Positions 17,213-27,800 of a DNA stretch of 64,000 nt are shown one piece after another; the first letter of the stretch is position 1; the number at the start of each line of letters is the position of its first letter. The position numbers and the translations under genes are program-made. This DNA comes from Saprospiraceae bacterium UBA2329 (GTDB lineage: Bacteria; Bacteroidota; Bacteroidia; Chitinophagales; Saprospiraceae). The stretch covers positions 39,143 through 103,142 of the forward strand of contig DDUV01000120.1 in the NCBI GenBank assembly GCA_002344975.1. The letters are read 5' to 3'. The notes under the pieces are model-generated. The model worked only from the letters and a program-made list of their open reading frames with translations. It ran no database searches and was not told the origin of the DNA.

Positions 17213-17845
17213 ATGAAATACATACTCTTCATTATCAGCGCATTCATACTGGCGTCTTGCGGCGACGGCAATCGCTACGCCCTCATCGAAACCGAGTACG
17301 GCAACATGAAAGTGATGCTGTACAACACGACGCCCAAGCACCGCGACAACTTCGTCAAATTGGCCAAAGAAGGCTACTATGATGATTTGCTCTTCCATCG
17401 CATCATTCCCAACTTTATGATTCAGGGCGGCGACCCCGACTCCCGCAATGCCGCTCCGGGCGCTATGTTGGGCATGGGCGGCCCCGGCTATCAGATTGAT
17501 GCAGAGATCGGCTCGCCCCATTTGAAAGGCGCGCTGGCTGCCGCCCGCGACCAAAATCCTGAAAAACGCTCTTCCGGCTCGCAATTTTACATTGTACAAG
17601 GTCAGCGCGTTGACGACAACGTGCTCAATGGATTGGAGCAGCAAAAAGGCATCCGGTACAGCCCCGAACAACGCCAACTGTACCGCGAAATCGGCGGCGC
17701 ACCTTTTTTAGATGGCGATTACACTGTTTTTGGCGAGGTGGTAGAAGGCTTGGATGTGCTCGATAAAATAGCCGCCGTGCCCACCGCACCCGGCGACCGC
17801 CCCTTGCAGGATGTAAAAATGAAAGTGAAATTGGTCAGAAAATGA
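17213..17845 (+). CDS. Cyclophilin-type peptidyl-prolyl isomerase lipoprotein
   Basis: 210 residues. Lipoprotein signal peptide with lipobox LASC (cysteine near residue 17), then one cyclophilin domain: HRDNFVKLAKEGYYDDLLFHR, FMIQGGDP, SGSQFYIVQG and the C-terminal DYTVFGEVVEGLDVLDKIA. The enzyme should catalyse proline isomerization in the periplasm, tethered to a membrane. As is usual in Bacteroidota, an insertion (VDDNVLNGLEQQ) lies between the FYIV strand and the last strands. Its stop overlaps the start of a second cyclophilin by 4 bases. Confidence 0.92.
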   Translation: MKYILFIISAFILASCGDGNRYALIETEYGNMKVMLYNTTPKHRDNFVKLAKEGYYDDLLFHRIIPNFMIQGGDPDSRNAAPGAMLGMGGPGYQIDAEIGSPHLKGALAAARDQNPEKRSSGSQFYIVQGQRVDDNVLNGLEQQKGIRYSPEQRQLYREIGGAPFLDGDYTVFGEVVEGLDVLDKIAAVPTAPGDRPLQDVKMKVKLVRK

Positions 17846-18744
17846 TAAACAACATGTCTTCTAAAACATTGCTTTTCGCGGCAGTGGCGGCCATCGCGCT
17901 GGCATCCGGTTGCTCGCGGCCCATCGCGCAGTTTTCTTACGACGGAGGCGGCAAAGCGCCTTCCTCCATTCGTTTTGAAAACAAATCTCAAAAAGCTACC
18001 GCCTACGAGTGGAGCTTCGGCGACGGCAAAACCTCTACCGAGGCCGAGCCTGTACACCGCTACTCCGCTTCCGGCACTTATTCAGTCATTCTCAAAGCCT
18101 CCGACGGCAAAAAACATCGCATGATGGAACAAAAAATCAACATTGAAGCGCCCGACGGCTGCCTCGTAGAAATTGAAACTTCTTTCGGCACCATGCTGGC
18201 TCGCCTCTCCGACGCCACGCCCAAGCACCGCGATAATTTTCTCAAACTCGCCGAACAGGGCTACTATGACAACTTGTTGTTTCACAGGGTCATTGAGGGT
18301 TTTATGATTCAGGGCGGCGACCCCGAATCTAAAGGTGCTGCACCCAATACAGCCTTAGGCCGCGGCGGACCGGGCTATACCATTCCGGCAGAGTTTGTGG
18401 ACTCGCTGGTACACATCAAAGGCGCGCTGGCGGCTGCCCGCATGGGAGATCAGGCCAACCCGACCAAGGCTTCTTCCGGCTCGCAGTTCTACATCGTGCA
18501 GGGCCGTGCCACCGATGAAAATACCCTCAACCGCTTAGAGGCACAAAAAAATACGCGCTACTCTTCCGAGCAACGCAATGCCTACACGACGCAGGGCGGC
18601 ACGCCGTTCTTAGACAGAGACTACACCGTTTTCGGCTACCTCATTGACGGCTTCGATGTACTCGACCGCATCGCCGCTACGCCTACGCAGCCCGGCGACC
18701 GCCCCCGCGAGGATGTGTGGATGAAGGTGAGGGTGATAAAGTAA
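17842..18744 (+). CDS. Cyclophilin lipoprotein with N-terminal PKD domain
   Basis: 300 residues. A lipobox (LASGC, Cys near 24) is followed by a PKD domain (about 40-105: YEWSFGDGKTS, HRYSASGTYSVILKA) and a cyclophilin domain with HRDNFLKLAEQGYYDNLLFHR, GFMIQGGDPE and SGSQFYIVQG. It starts by ATGA overlap with the previous gene; ATG 17854 would also give a good signal peptide. The cyclophilin parts of the two genes are close in sequence, so they arose by tandem duplication, one copy gaining or keeping the PKD module. The PKD domain may bind an envelope ligand (inference). Confidence 0.9.
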   Translation: MINNMSSKTLLFAAVAAIALASGCSRPIAQFSYDGGGKAPSSIRFENKSQKATAYEWSFGDGKTSTEAEPVHRYSASGTYSVILKASDGKKHRMMEQKINIEAPDGCLVEIETSFGTMLARLSDATPKHRDNFLKLAEQGYYDNLLFHRVIEGFMIQGGDPESKGAAPNTALGRGGPGYTIPAEFVDSLVHIKGALAAARMGDQANPTKASSGSQFYIVQGRATDENTLNRLEAQKNTRYSSEQRNAYTTQGGTPFLDRDYTVFGYLIDGFDVLDRIAATPTQPGDRPREDVWMKVRVIK

Positions 18745-18762
18745 GAAGGGGCCATCCTAACT

Positions 18763-18810
18763 AAAAATGCCGACTACACAACGAAGCGTAGCCGGCATTT
18801 TTATTTTTCT
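18763..18810 (+). terminator. Terminator after the cyclophilin pair
   Basis: AAAAATGCCG (from 18763) pairs with CGGCATTTTT, extended by CTAC/GTAG with one bulge, then TATTTTT. The A-rich left arm makes it usable for the convergent minus-strand gene as well. Confidence 0.85.
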
Positions 18811-18818
18811 ACTCCCGG

Positions 18819-19277
18819 TTATTGTCTCCCCTTGTGCGGGCCGGGGCCGGGCCGCTGCGGGCGATTTTCATTCATGCGCGCTTTGGCCCGTCCTTTCATT
18901 TGCTCCTTCTGAACGAGGTATTTCACATACTGCTCTTCGGTGAGGACTTCCTTCATCCGCTTTTCGTGTGCAGCCTCCATCTCCTTCATGGCTGCCTGGC
19001 GACGCTCGCGCTCTTTCTGAGCTTCCAACTGCTGGGCCTCCACTTTTTTGGCCTGTTCCTGATTGATTTCCAGTACCTGTTTGTACTGTTTCTCATCCAA
19101 ACCTAATGATTCCTTCATTCGGTCGGTATGCTTCTGTGCGCGTTCAGCAGCGCTCAGACGGGGCTTGCCATCTCCGGGTTTACCGGGAGGCGGGCCGGGC
19201 TGTGCTGATAATGCAGCGCTGAACAATAATGCCATCCCCAGCAGGGCGACCTGAATGGATTGCTTCATCTTTCTCAT
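18819..19277 (-). CDS. Periplasmic Spy/LTXXQ-like protein
   Basis: 152 residues; ATG 19268 is an alternative start. A signal peptide (VALLGMALLFSAALSAQ) is followed by a proline/glycine-rich stretch, then a long charged helical region with two weak LTXXQ-like pairs: ESLGLDEKQYKQVLEINQEQ and KEVLTEEQYVKYLVQKEQM. This is the pattern of small periplasmic helical chaperones or stress proteins (Spy/CpxP-like, DUF4890-like in Bacteroidota). The tail is rich in Arg, Pro and Gly. Function is inferred only from composition and motif spacing. Confidence 0.75.
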   Translation of the reverse strand: MRKMKQSIQVALLGMALLFSAALSAQPGPPPGKPGDGKPRLSAAERAQKHTDRMKESLGLDEKQYKQVLEINQEQAKKVEAQQLEAQKERERRQAAMKEMEAAHEKRMKEVLTEEQYVKYLVQKEQMKGRAKARMNENRPQRPGPGPHKGRQ

Positions 19278-19433
19278 GTCAATTAGTTATTTGATTCGAG
19301 CATAAGACCGAAACATTCCACTCAGGATTAACCCGCCTTCGTTAATTAGTGTTAACTCTGTTGAATAACACGCTAACAGCTATTGGCTATTGGCCAGAAG
19401 CCCATGAAAACCGTCAATAGATATGTTAACGCC

Positions 19434-22400
19434 TTACATCTTCACCACCTTCAGGCGCTTCAACTCCACATCGCCGTAACGCAAACGGATGAAATACACA
19501 CCCGCCGGATACGCTGCAAAATCAAGCGGTTGCCGTTTCACCTCGCGGGGCAGTACCATGCGTTGCAATTGCATACCGTTGGCCGCAATGATGTCCAAAG
19601 TCACGTCTCCGTTGAAGGTTTCAAACAATTCCAGCATGGCCTCGCCGCTCACCGGGTTGGGATACAGCAGCACCAATTTGGAATCGCCCAACAAAATGAG
19701 CTCCTCCACATTGGAGTAGCCGGTATCGCCCAAAGTGGAGACATACTTGATGCGATAGTAATTTCTGCCGGCTTTGGGCCGTGTGTCCACAAACCGGAAC
19801 AGCTTTTGCCCGGCGGTGATTCTGTGGTAATTTCGGAGTTCTCCCAGCACATCATACCCAACGCCGTCTGCCGAACGCTCAATGACGTACAAATGCTCCG
19901 GCTCGTTTTCGGGCAGTTCCCATTCGATTTGCACCTCGCGGGCCGAGTTGATTTCGGCGTTGATAACCAAGCCATTGCCGCAATAGATGGGGCTATTGGT
20001 GACGGTTATGGTACGCGAGTTGGTAGCCGTGCAGCCGTTTTGTGTAACGGTAAGCGTGACAATAAAGGTGCCGAATGAAGTAAAATTGACCGTAGCCGAC
20101 GGCCCCACAGCCACCGCAGGCACTACGCCCCCAGGTCCAAAGGTCCACTGAATCAAGGCGCCCGGCGCTGTGCCGGTAGCCGTAAATGTAGCCGATTGCC
20201 CCAGGCATACGACCTCCGGACCGTTGATGTTGGCCACAGAAATGTTGCCCACTTCTACAAACACCACATTGGATTCTAAGAACGGCCCGCAATCATCGCG
20301 GCGGGCACAGCGAGCAAAGTAAGCGCTGCGGGAAAGCGGCCCCGACTGATAGAAGGGTGAGTTGCTGTTGGGCATGATCTCCCAAAAACCGTTATCGAAC
20401 GCCCCGCCGACATAGCTGCGCATCCACATATACTCGAACGGCACCACATCTGTGCCGCCGGAAGGCAGGGTTACGTTCACAAACGGCGCAGGCACATTGC
20501 CCGGCCCGCAAAGGAATTGATAAGCCGGGCCTATCGTACCTGCATTGGTAATATTGATGCAAGGCGGCACAAAACCCGCGTCCCAGCTCAAATCCACCAC
20601 CCCCGGAGGCACTATGAAATATGGCGTCATAAACATCACCGGGTCCATATCGCTGTCGCGGTTGTCGTTATTACCGGCGTTGGCCACAGTGGGCGTCAGG
20701 TCGCTTCCGCCCGGCAGGATGAAAGTGAGTTTGTACTCGCCCGGAGGCAGATTGAAGAAATAGATGCCGTTGCCATTGGTCACCGTGGTATCGGCGTAGG
20801 GGTCATTTTCCTGCGTACCGGAAACAATCACCGTTACGCCGGGAATGCCGGGTTCGCCGGGGTCTTGTATGCCGTTTTGATTATCGTCGCGCCACACAAA
20901 ATCGCCTACGCCGGAAGCTCCGGGCAGCACGCGGGTACAGGTGGAGGTGCAGCCGTTGGCATCCGTCACCGTTACCGAATAAGTGCCCGGCGCGAGGTTG
21001 GCCGGGTTGGCCGAGGTAGAACCGTTGCTCCAGAGGAAACTATAAGGCCCCGTGCCGCCGCTGACCAATACGCTCAGTCCGCCGTCATTGCCCTGCACTA
21101 CATAGTTGGCAATTTCCACGCTGCAAGAGGGGCTGTTCAGTGCGGTCAGGGTTTGTGAGATGGTAGCGGTACAGCCTCTCGAATCGGTGACGGTCACGGT
21201 GTAAGTGCCTGCCTGAACATTGAGCAAACCGGCGCCCGATACGCCATTGCTCCAGGTGAAACTGTATGGGGGCGTTCCGCCAGTAGCGGATGCTGTCAAT
21301 GCGCCGGTAGCCGCACCGGTACAGGGCTGTTGCAAGACCTGAATAGCAGGCACAATAGCCTGTGGCTGAGACAGTACGATAGAGACCGAGGCCGTGCAGC
21401 CATTGGCATCCGTGGCAGTGACGGAGTAAGTACCCGCAGGCAGTCCGTTTCGTACCGAGCCGGTCATGCCGTTGCTCCAAAGGTAAGAATACGGCCCCAC
21501 CCCACCGGTAGCCGTAGCCGTAGCTGTGCCGGTAGATGCACCCGCGCAGGCAGGGCCGGTTCCGTTGATGGCCACTGTGAACGATGCCGGCTGCGTAATC
21601 TGTACGGTGGTAGTAGCGGTACAATTATTTACATCAAAAACAGTGACCGTGTATGTCCCCGCTGCCAGAGCCGACAAGGTGGGGCCTGCCTGATTGTTGC
21701 TCCACAAATATTCATAAGGCGCGGTGCCACCGGTAGCCGTGGCGATGGCCGTGCCGTTGTTGATGCCGGCGCAGGATATATTGCCCGCTGAGGCGGAAAC
21801 CTGCAAGAGCGGCGGTTGTTGGATGGTAGTTTGTACATTCAAAACACAGCCGTTGGCATCGGTTACAATGGCCGAATATACTCCGGCACTCAGATTGGCA
21901 GCCTCCGGGCCGGTTGTGCCGTTGCTCCACAGGTAGGTATAGGGCGTGTTGCCGCCTTCAGCTAAAATGAGGGCGCTGCCGCTATTGTCGCCAAAGCAGA
22001 GCAGATCGCGCGGGGTAATACTTGCCGTAAAATCATCCACCACACGAATGCCGATCTCCGCGCTTGATGTGCATCCATTCAGGTCGGTTACGGTCACAGA
22101 GTAAACGCCCGTACCCAAGCCGCCCACTGCTTCGGAGTTGGCGCCGGTATTCCACAAGAAAGTGTAAGGCCCGGTACCGCCCGTAACGATGACCCCCGCC
22201 GTGCCTGCATTCGACTCCCCACAAACGATTTCTGCGCCGGTAATGGTCACTTGCAATGCCTGTAACTGTGTGATCGTAAAAGATGCCGTAGCCGTACAGC
22301 CATTCATATCGGTCACTGTTACGCTGTATGTGCCGGCAGGTTGGTTGGGAATGGCCTGCGTAGTAGCGCCGGTGCTCCACAAATAGGAATAAGCAGGCGT

Positions 22401-24563
22401 GCCGCCGACGGGCTGCGCCGTAAGGGTCGCATCCGCTGCTCCGGGGCAGAGTTGCAAAGCGCTCGAGTTGATGGTCACCGCCAATGCCGGCGGCTGCGAA
22501 ATGATGGCAGTTTGAGTGGCTGAGCAGCCGTTGAAATCCGTAACCGTAACCATGTAAAAACCCGCCGCCAGATTGGCATTCACCGGTCCTTGCACGCCAT
22601 TGCTCCACGCATAAGTGTAAGGTGGCATGCCGCCGCTGCCCGAAGCAATGGCGCTACCAGTATTGCCTCCGAAACACAGCACCGCTTGCCGGGTGATGTT
22701 CACCGTCACATTCACCACCGTGATGTTGACGCTGCCCGTGCCCACGCACTGGTTGGCATCAGTGGCGGTCACCGTATAGGTGCCGGTAGTGAGGCCGCTT
22801 ACATTGGGGCCGTTCGCGCCGGTACTCCAACTGAAGCTGTAGGGAGGGGTTCCGTTATTGGCGAAAGCCGTCGCCGTGCCGGTATTGCCCAAGCCACACA
22901 CAATGGGATTGGCGTTTACGCCCACCACCGGGTTCGGAGCCTGTTGGATATTGGCGCTTGCAAATGCCTGACAACCATTGGCATCCGTTACCGTCACCGA
23001 GTATTGGCCGGCAGGCAAACCTGTAATAGCAGGACCCGTCCCCGTCGTACTCCACACGAAATTGAAGGGAGGCGTGCCGCCCGTAGCGGTGGCGGTGGCG
23101 GAGCCGGTGAAGGTTCCTGCGCACACCCGAGGCGAAGCGGTAATGTTGACAAAGACCAGCGGAGGCTGTGTGATTGTGACCGAACCATTGGCCGTACATC
23201 CGCCGACGCCCGTCACCGTTACAGAATAAGTACCCGGCGACAAATTGGAAATGATGGAAGTGCCGGTCACGCCGTTGCTCCATTGGTAGGTAAACGGCGG
23301 CGCGCCCTGCGTGACTACTACCGAAGCCGTGCCGTTGTTGGCTCCGCAGGTAGTGGCATTAGTGGACTGCATGGCAATGGTGAATACTGGCGCTGCCGGA
23401 ACAACAGCCGTAGCAATAGCCGTACAGTTCAGCGCGTCTGTTACCGTTACGCTGTAAGTGCCGGGCGCGAGGTTGTTGCGCACTTGCCCGCCGCCGCCTA
23501 TGCTCCACGAGTAGGTGTATGGCGGCACGCCACCCGATGGATTGGCCGTCACGCTGCCGTTGTTCACTCCCGGACAGGTAGGCGGAACCGGTACTGCGCC
23601 CACCATCAGGTTGGACAAAGGCGCCAGCGTAACCGATTGTGTGACAATACAGTTATTCAAATCCCGAACCGTCACGGTGTAAGTGCCCGGCCCCAGATTG
23701 TTGCGCGTCGGGCCTAATGCACCGTTGTTCCATTGGTAAGTATAGGGGGGAGTTCCACCGGTGGCCGTAGCCGTGACGCTGCCGTTGTTGAGGCCGGTAC
23801 AGGTAGGGTTCGTTGGGGTGATGGCAGCGATCAGTGGCGGCGGCGAAGTCACGGTAGCTGTGGCCGTCACCGAGCAACCCCGCGTATCGGTCACCGTTAC
23901 AGTATAGGTTCCGGCAGCTAGATTGCTGATGGTCGGCCCCTGCAAACCATTGCTCCACTGAAAAGTATAAGGCGGCAAACCGCCCGTAGCAGTTGCCTGT
24001 ACCTGCCCCGTATTCACATTGGGGCAAATCAGATTGGTGGCCTGCACGTTTAGATTGATAGATCCTGCCGAGATTTTTACACATTCCACTATGCCGCACC
24101 ACTCTGTATCAACTACCGTAACGCAATAAGTGCCCGGCGTTGTCACCGTGAGCGTCTGACCGAGAATCATGCCGTCCCAGGTGTAGGTATAAGGGCCGGT
24201 CCCACCCGATCCTACAGCAAATAATGTTACCGGCAGGCGGCAGGTATCGCCCGAAATGTTGGCCAGCACCTGCGTGGGCTGGTCCACGGTGATGTTTTGC
24301 GATACCACCCCGTTGGCCCCGGTGACGGTGACACCGTAAGTACCCGCCGGAATATCAGAGATGGTCTGAGTTGCAGCGCCCGTACTCCATTGGTAAGAGT
24401 ACGGCCCGATACCGCCGATGGGCGTCACGGTAACGGCCCCGGTGGCAAGCCCGAAGCAAGTAGGCTCCGTAACGGAAAAGCTAAGAATAAACTGGGCCGA
24501 AGCCATAGCTAAGCTCGCTGTCGTAAAAATGGCCGTTAACACAGCCCGAAGGTTTATTTTCAT
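19434..24563 (-). CDS. Giant SprB-like repeat adhesin with T9SS signal (copy 1)
   Basis: 1709 residues from ATG 24563, which opens a signal peptide (MKINLRAVLTAIFTTASLA); ATGs at 24593 and 24650 are also open. Sixteen SprB-type repeats of about 73-77 residues follow, each with GGTPPYTYLWSNG-, GTYTVTVTDANGC- and C.G...G-like strands. Then come an SdrD B-type domain (GVGDFVWRDDNQNGIQDPGE), a cysteine-containing domain, a PKD-like segment (PGALIQWTFGPGG) and a type A T9SS domain (VLLYPNPVSG, AAYPAGVYFIRLRYG). Such proteins are cell-surface adhesins or gliding filaments in Bacteroidota. A paralogue lies just upstream on the same strand. Confidence 0.92.
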   Translation of the reverse strand: MKINLRAVLTAIFTTASLAMASAQFILSFSVTEPTCFGLATGAVTVTPIGGIGPYSYQWSTGAATQTISDIPAGTYGVTVTGANGVVSQNITVDQPTQVLANISGDTCRLPVTLFAVGSGGTGPYTYTWDGMILGQTLTVTTPGTYCVTVVDTEWCGIVECVKISAGSINLNVQATNLICPNVNTGQVQATATGGLPPYTFQWSNGLQGPTISNLAAGTYTVTVTDTRGCSVTATATVTSPPPLIAAITPTNPTCTGLNNGSVTATATGGTPPYTYQWNNGALGPTRNNLGPGTYTVTVRDLNNCIVTQSVTLAPLSNLMVGAVPVPPTCPGVNNGSVTANPSGGVPPYTYSWSIGGGGQVRNNLAPGTYSVTVTDALNCTAIATAVVPAAPVFTIAMQSTNATTCGANNGTASVVVTQGAPPFTYQWSNGVTGTSIISNLSPGTYSVTVTGVGGCTANGSVTITQPPLVFVNITASPRVCAGTFTGSATATATGGTPPFNFVWSTTGTGPAITGLPAGQYSVTVTDANGCQAFASANIQQAPNPVVGVNANPIVCGLGNTGTATAFANNGTPPYSFSWSTGANGPNVSGLTTGTYTVTATDANQCVGTGSVNITVVNVTVNITRQAVLCFGGNTGSAIASGSGGMPPYTYAWSNGVQGPVNANLAAGFYMVTVTDFNGCSATQTAIISQPPALAVTINSSALQLCPGAADATLTAQPVGGTPAYSYLWSTGATTQAIPNQPAGTYSVTVTDMNGCTATASFTITQLQALQVTITGAEIVCGESNAGTAGVIVTGGTGPYTFLWNTGANSEAVGGLGTGVYSVTVTDLNGCTSSAEIGIRVVDDFTASITPRDLLCFGDNSGSALILAEGGNTPYTYLWSNGTTGPEAANLSAGVYSAIVTDANGCVLNVQTTIQQPPLLQVSASAGNISCAGINNGTAIATATGGTAPYEYLWSNNQAGPTLSALAAGTYTVTVFDVNNCTATTTVQITQPASFTVAINGTGPACAGASTGTATATATGGVGPYSYLWSNGMTGSVRNGLPAGTYSVTATDANGCTASVSIVLSQPQAIVPAIQVLQQPCTGAATGALTASATGGTPPYSFTWSNGVSGAGLLNVQAGTYTVTVTDSRGCTATISQTLTALNSPSCSVEIANYVVQGNDGGLSVLVSGGTGPYSFLWSNGSTSANPANLAPGTYSVTVTDANGCTSTCTRVLPGASGVGDFVWRDDNQNGIQDPGEPGIPGVTVIVSGTQENDPYADTTVTNGNGIYFFNLPPGEYKLTFILPGGSDLTPTVANAGNNDNRDSDMDPVMFMTPYFIVPPGVVDLSWDAGFVPPCINITNAGTIGPAYQFLCGPGNVPAPFVNVTLPSGGTDVVPFEYMWMRSYVGGAFDNGFWEIMPNSNSPFYQSGPLSRSAYFARCARRDDCGPFLESNVVFVEVGNISVANINGPEVVCLGQSATFTATGTAPGALIQWTFGPGGVVPAVAVGPSATVNFTSFGTFIVTLTVTQNGCTATNSRTITVTNSPIYCGNGLVINAEINSAREVQIEWELPENEPEHLYVIERSADGVGYDVLGELRNYHRITAGQKLFRFVDTRPKAGRNYYRIKYVSTLGDTGYSNVEELILLGDSKLVLLYPNPVSGEAMLELFETFNGDVTLDIIAANGMQLQRMVLPREVKRQPLDFAAYPAGVYFIRLRYGDVELKRLKVVKM

Positions 24564-24809
24564 TGTGGCCGTTTGGTGTAAACTCGTTCGCATGAGATTT
24601 GATTTACAGAGTGAAAAAACTTTCATACAAATACCTCGCGCTGCTGTCAATACAACAGATCAGGGTAATAATTACCAATTGGCGGCAGGCGCAAAACCTG
24701 CTGCGGTTGTTTTTTTAAGGGAGATTTTTCAGAGGGGCGAAGGGCAGAGAACAAAGAGGGTTGGACGCCGACGTTTGAGAATTTGAGCCGACATCCAACC
24801 AATTAGATT
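24564..24809. other. Spacer between the two SprB-like genes
   Basis: 246 bases without a credible separate gene, although the copy 1 frame remains open to 24650. A TGTAAATCAAATCTC sequence directly before ATG 24593 resembles AT-rich leaders in front of other starts here. No clear terminator separates the two genes. Confidence 0.35.
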
Positions 24810-27800
24810 TTATAACTTCAACACTTTCAATCGTTTCAACTCCAACTCACCATATCGAACCCGCAGGAAGTAAACGCCTGCCGGATACGAAGAGAAGTCC
24901 ATTTCCAATCGCGGAGTATTGGGTTGCAATATCTCTGATTTGGCCACCATGCCGCTCGCCGTTACTACGTCCACCTGCACAGCGCCGTTGAAGGTTTCAA
25001 ACAATTCCAATACGACATGATCCGTAACCGGGTTGGGATACAACAAGACCAACTTGGAATCGCCGTAAATGATGGCCTCTGCTACGTTGGATGCCCGCTC
25101 CAGCCCGTCTGTTCCTATCATAATGACGCGGTAGTAATTGCGCCCGTACTTCGGCGAGGCGTCATCGTAAGCAAAGCGCAACATACCTGAACCGGTATGC
25201 CAGGGAGCGTTCACTGTCGCAACAGACTGAAATACCCGTCCGTCGGCAGAGCGCTCCACGCGGAAACCCGTGTAAGGCACTCCCTGTTGGAGCGACCATT
25301 CCAATGCAACTTCTCTGGCGGCGGTCACCTCTGCATCCAACTGAATATTGCCCATGCAGAAAGTCGGGTTATCAGTGACGGTAATGTAGCGGAAGTTGGA
25401 GGCCGTACAGCCGTTTTGCGTCACCGTCAAAGTGACTAAAAACGAGCCGAAGGAGGAGAAATTGACCGTTACCGGCGAACCCGTAGCAGTGTTCGGAGAT
25501 ACGCCCGGACCAAAGCTCCATTGAATCACCGCCCCCGGAGCTGTACCCGAAGCAGAGAAAGTGGCCGGGTCGCCGAGGCATACTACTTCCGGCCCCGTGA
25601 TGTTGGCTACAGATACCGTGCCTACTTCCACAAACACGACGTTGGACTCTATAAACGGCCCGCACTCTACCCGGCGCGCACAACGAGCAAAATAGGCGCT
25701 TTGATACAGCGGCCCCGGCTGGTAGCTGGGCGAATTGCTGTTGGGCATGATCTCCCAGAAACCGCTATCGAATGGAGAGTTGGTGTAAGTCCGCATCCAC
25801 ATGTACTCTATCTGGTTGGTGACCGTGCCGCCGGAGGGCAGGGTTACATTCGTCAGGGGCGCAGGTATATTGCCCGGCCCACACAGGAACTGGTAGGCAG
25901 GCCCGATGTTACCCGCTGCTGTAATATTAATACAAGGCGGCACAAAGCCGATGTCCCAGGTCATATCCATTTCATACGGATCAAGGGTGATGATCTCAGT
26001 CATCAGCATCACGGTGTCCGGGTCGCTGTCTATGGCGTCGTCGCTGCCTGCATTTTGCACTGTAGGCACCAGGTCGCTGCCAGGTGGCAACATGAACGTC
26101 AGTTTGTACTCACCCGGCGGCAACAGGAACATGTACATCCCCGTGTGATCGGTGAAGGTGGTGTCGGAGTAGGGGGTACTTTCGGCCATACCGGTCACTA
26201 CTACTTTTACATTGGGAACGCCCACCTCTCCGGGGTCTTGAATGCCATTGGCGTTGTCGTCGCGCCAGGCGCGGTCGCCGAGTTTGGCAAAACAGTCGTT
26301 CACAATATGAAAAATGGAGCGCACCGTTGTTTCACACTCCCGCGGGTCGGATGGCGTAAAATATGCGACAAATTCATAGGTACCAATAGGCAACACTCCC
26401 GGAACGATAGAGTCCACCTGTACGCCATTGACGAAGAAGGTGAGCGTGCCGGGGACGCTTGGAACCCCTGAGAATATGATTGGTTCTTCAGCAATACAGA
26501 GGTTGTTGGGGGGTACTGTGCTCAAGTTGATGGTAGGATAACGGCACACGTTGCCATTGCCGAGGGTGTCCACTCCATTAGTAAAGCGTGCGCTGTAAGG
26601 CATTTCGTGCAACAAAATAAAAGCGGCCTGATAAGTACCGGGGGCAACTTCGACAAAAGGAATAACCCCGGTGGCAAGAATAGGAATCCCCGGCGGCGGC
26701 GGGCTGCTGGTGAGATACAGATTCATAGGGTTGAACAGCACCCAGTTCTCTCCAGGATAGCTAAAAATGGTGATGACCTCAGAAAATTGGCCGTTCGTCT
26801 CTGTTGTCGAGTTATTGAGACAGATACATGGGTCGGAGTCGTCAATCTGTGGCCGCACATAAATGCCCGCATCCAGCGTCGGATTAAATTCTCCGGGCGC
26901 CAGCGTTACGTTGGGCGTCATGCCCAGCATGGTGGTAGAATCCGCGTCGCTGTCCAAGGCGTCATTACCGCCTCTGTTCAATAAAGTATAGAGGTAAGGA
27001 TACTGAATAACAAACTGCACAGAGTATGTGCCCGGAACCAAGCCCACAAAGGAATAACGCCCGCCGGCATCTGTGAATGTGCTGTCGATCACGACGCCGG
27101 CAGCATTTTTCAATCTCACTTTGATATTGGGAACGCCCGGTTCATTGGCGTCCTGAATACCGTCTTTATCAATATCTTCCCAAACGAAGTCGCCCAATCC
27201 GCTGCGAGCAATCAGGTTGAACGAACAAGTGCTGGTACAGCCATTGGCGTCGGTCACCGTAGCAGAGTAAACACCACCATTGAGGCCGGTGATGGTTTGC
27301 GTTGTAGCGCCGTTGCTCCACAGGAAACTGTATGGCGCGGTACCGCCCGTAGCGCTCACCGTCAGTGCGCCGTCATTGCCAAAGATCACATCACTTACGA
27401 GCGAAATAGAGCAAGTCGGATTGGGGAAAGCAGTAATGGTAGCCGTGGCCGTAGCCGTACAACCATTCGCATCCGTCACGGTCACAGTATGGGTTCCGGC
27501 AGCCAGATTGGACCGGGTAGCCCCCGTGCCGCCGCCGCTCCACAGGAAGGTGTAAGCGCCTGTACCGCCCGATGCGATGGCCATCAGTACGCCGTTGGAA
27601 GCGCCCTGGCAAGTGCCCTGCACCTGAGTGATCGTCACGGCCAGTAGCGGCGGTTGAGTAATTTGAACGCCGGCAATATCATCACATCCGTTCAAATCGG
27701 TCACAGTCACGTTGTAAATACCCGGTGCCAAGTTGCTGATCGCGGGCGTAGTCTGGCCGTTGTTCCACAAGAAGCTGTAAGGAGGGGTGCCACCTGTTGC

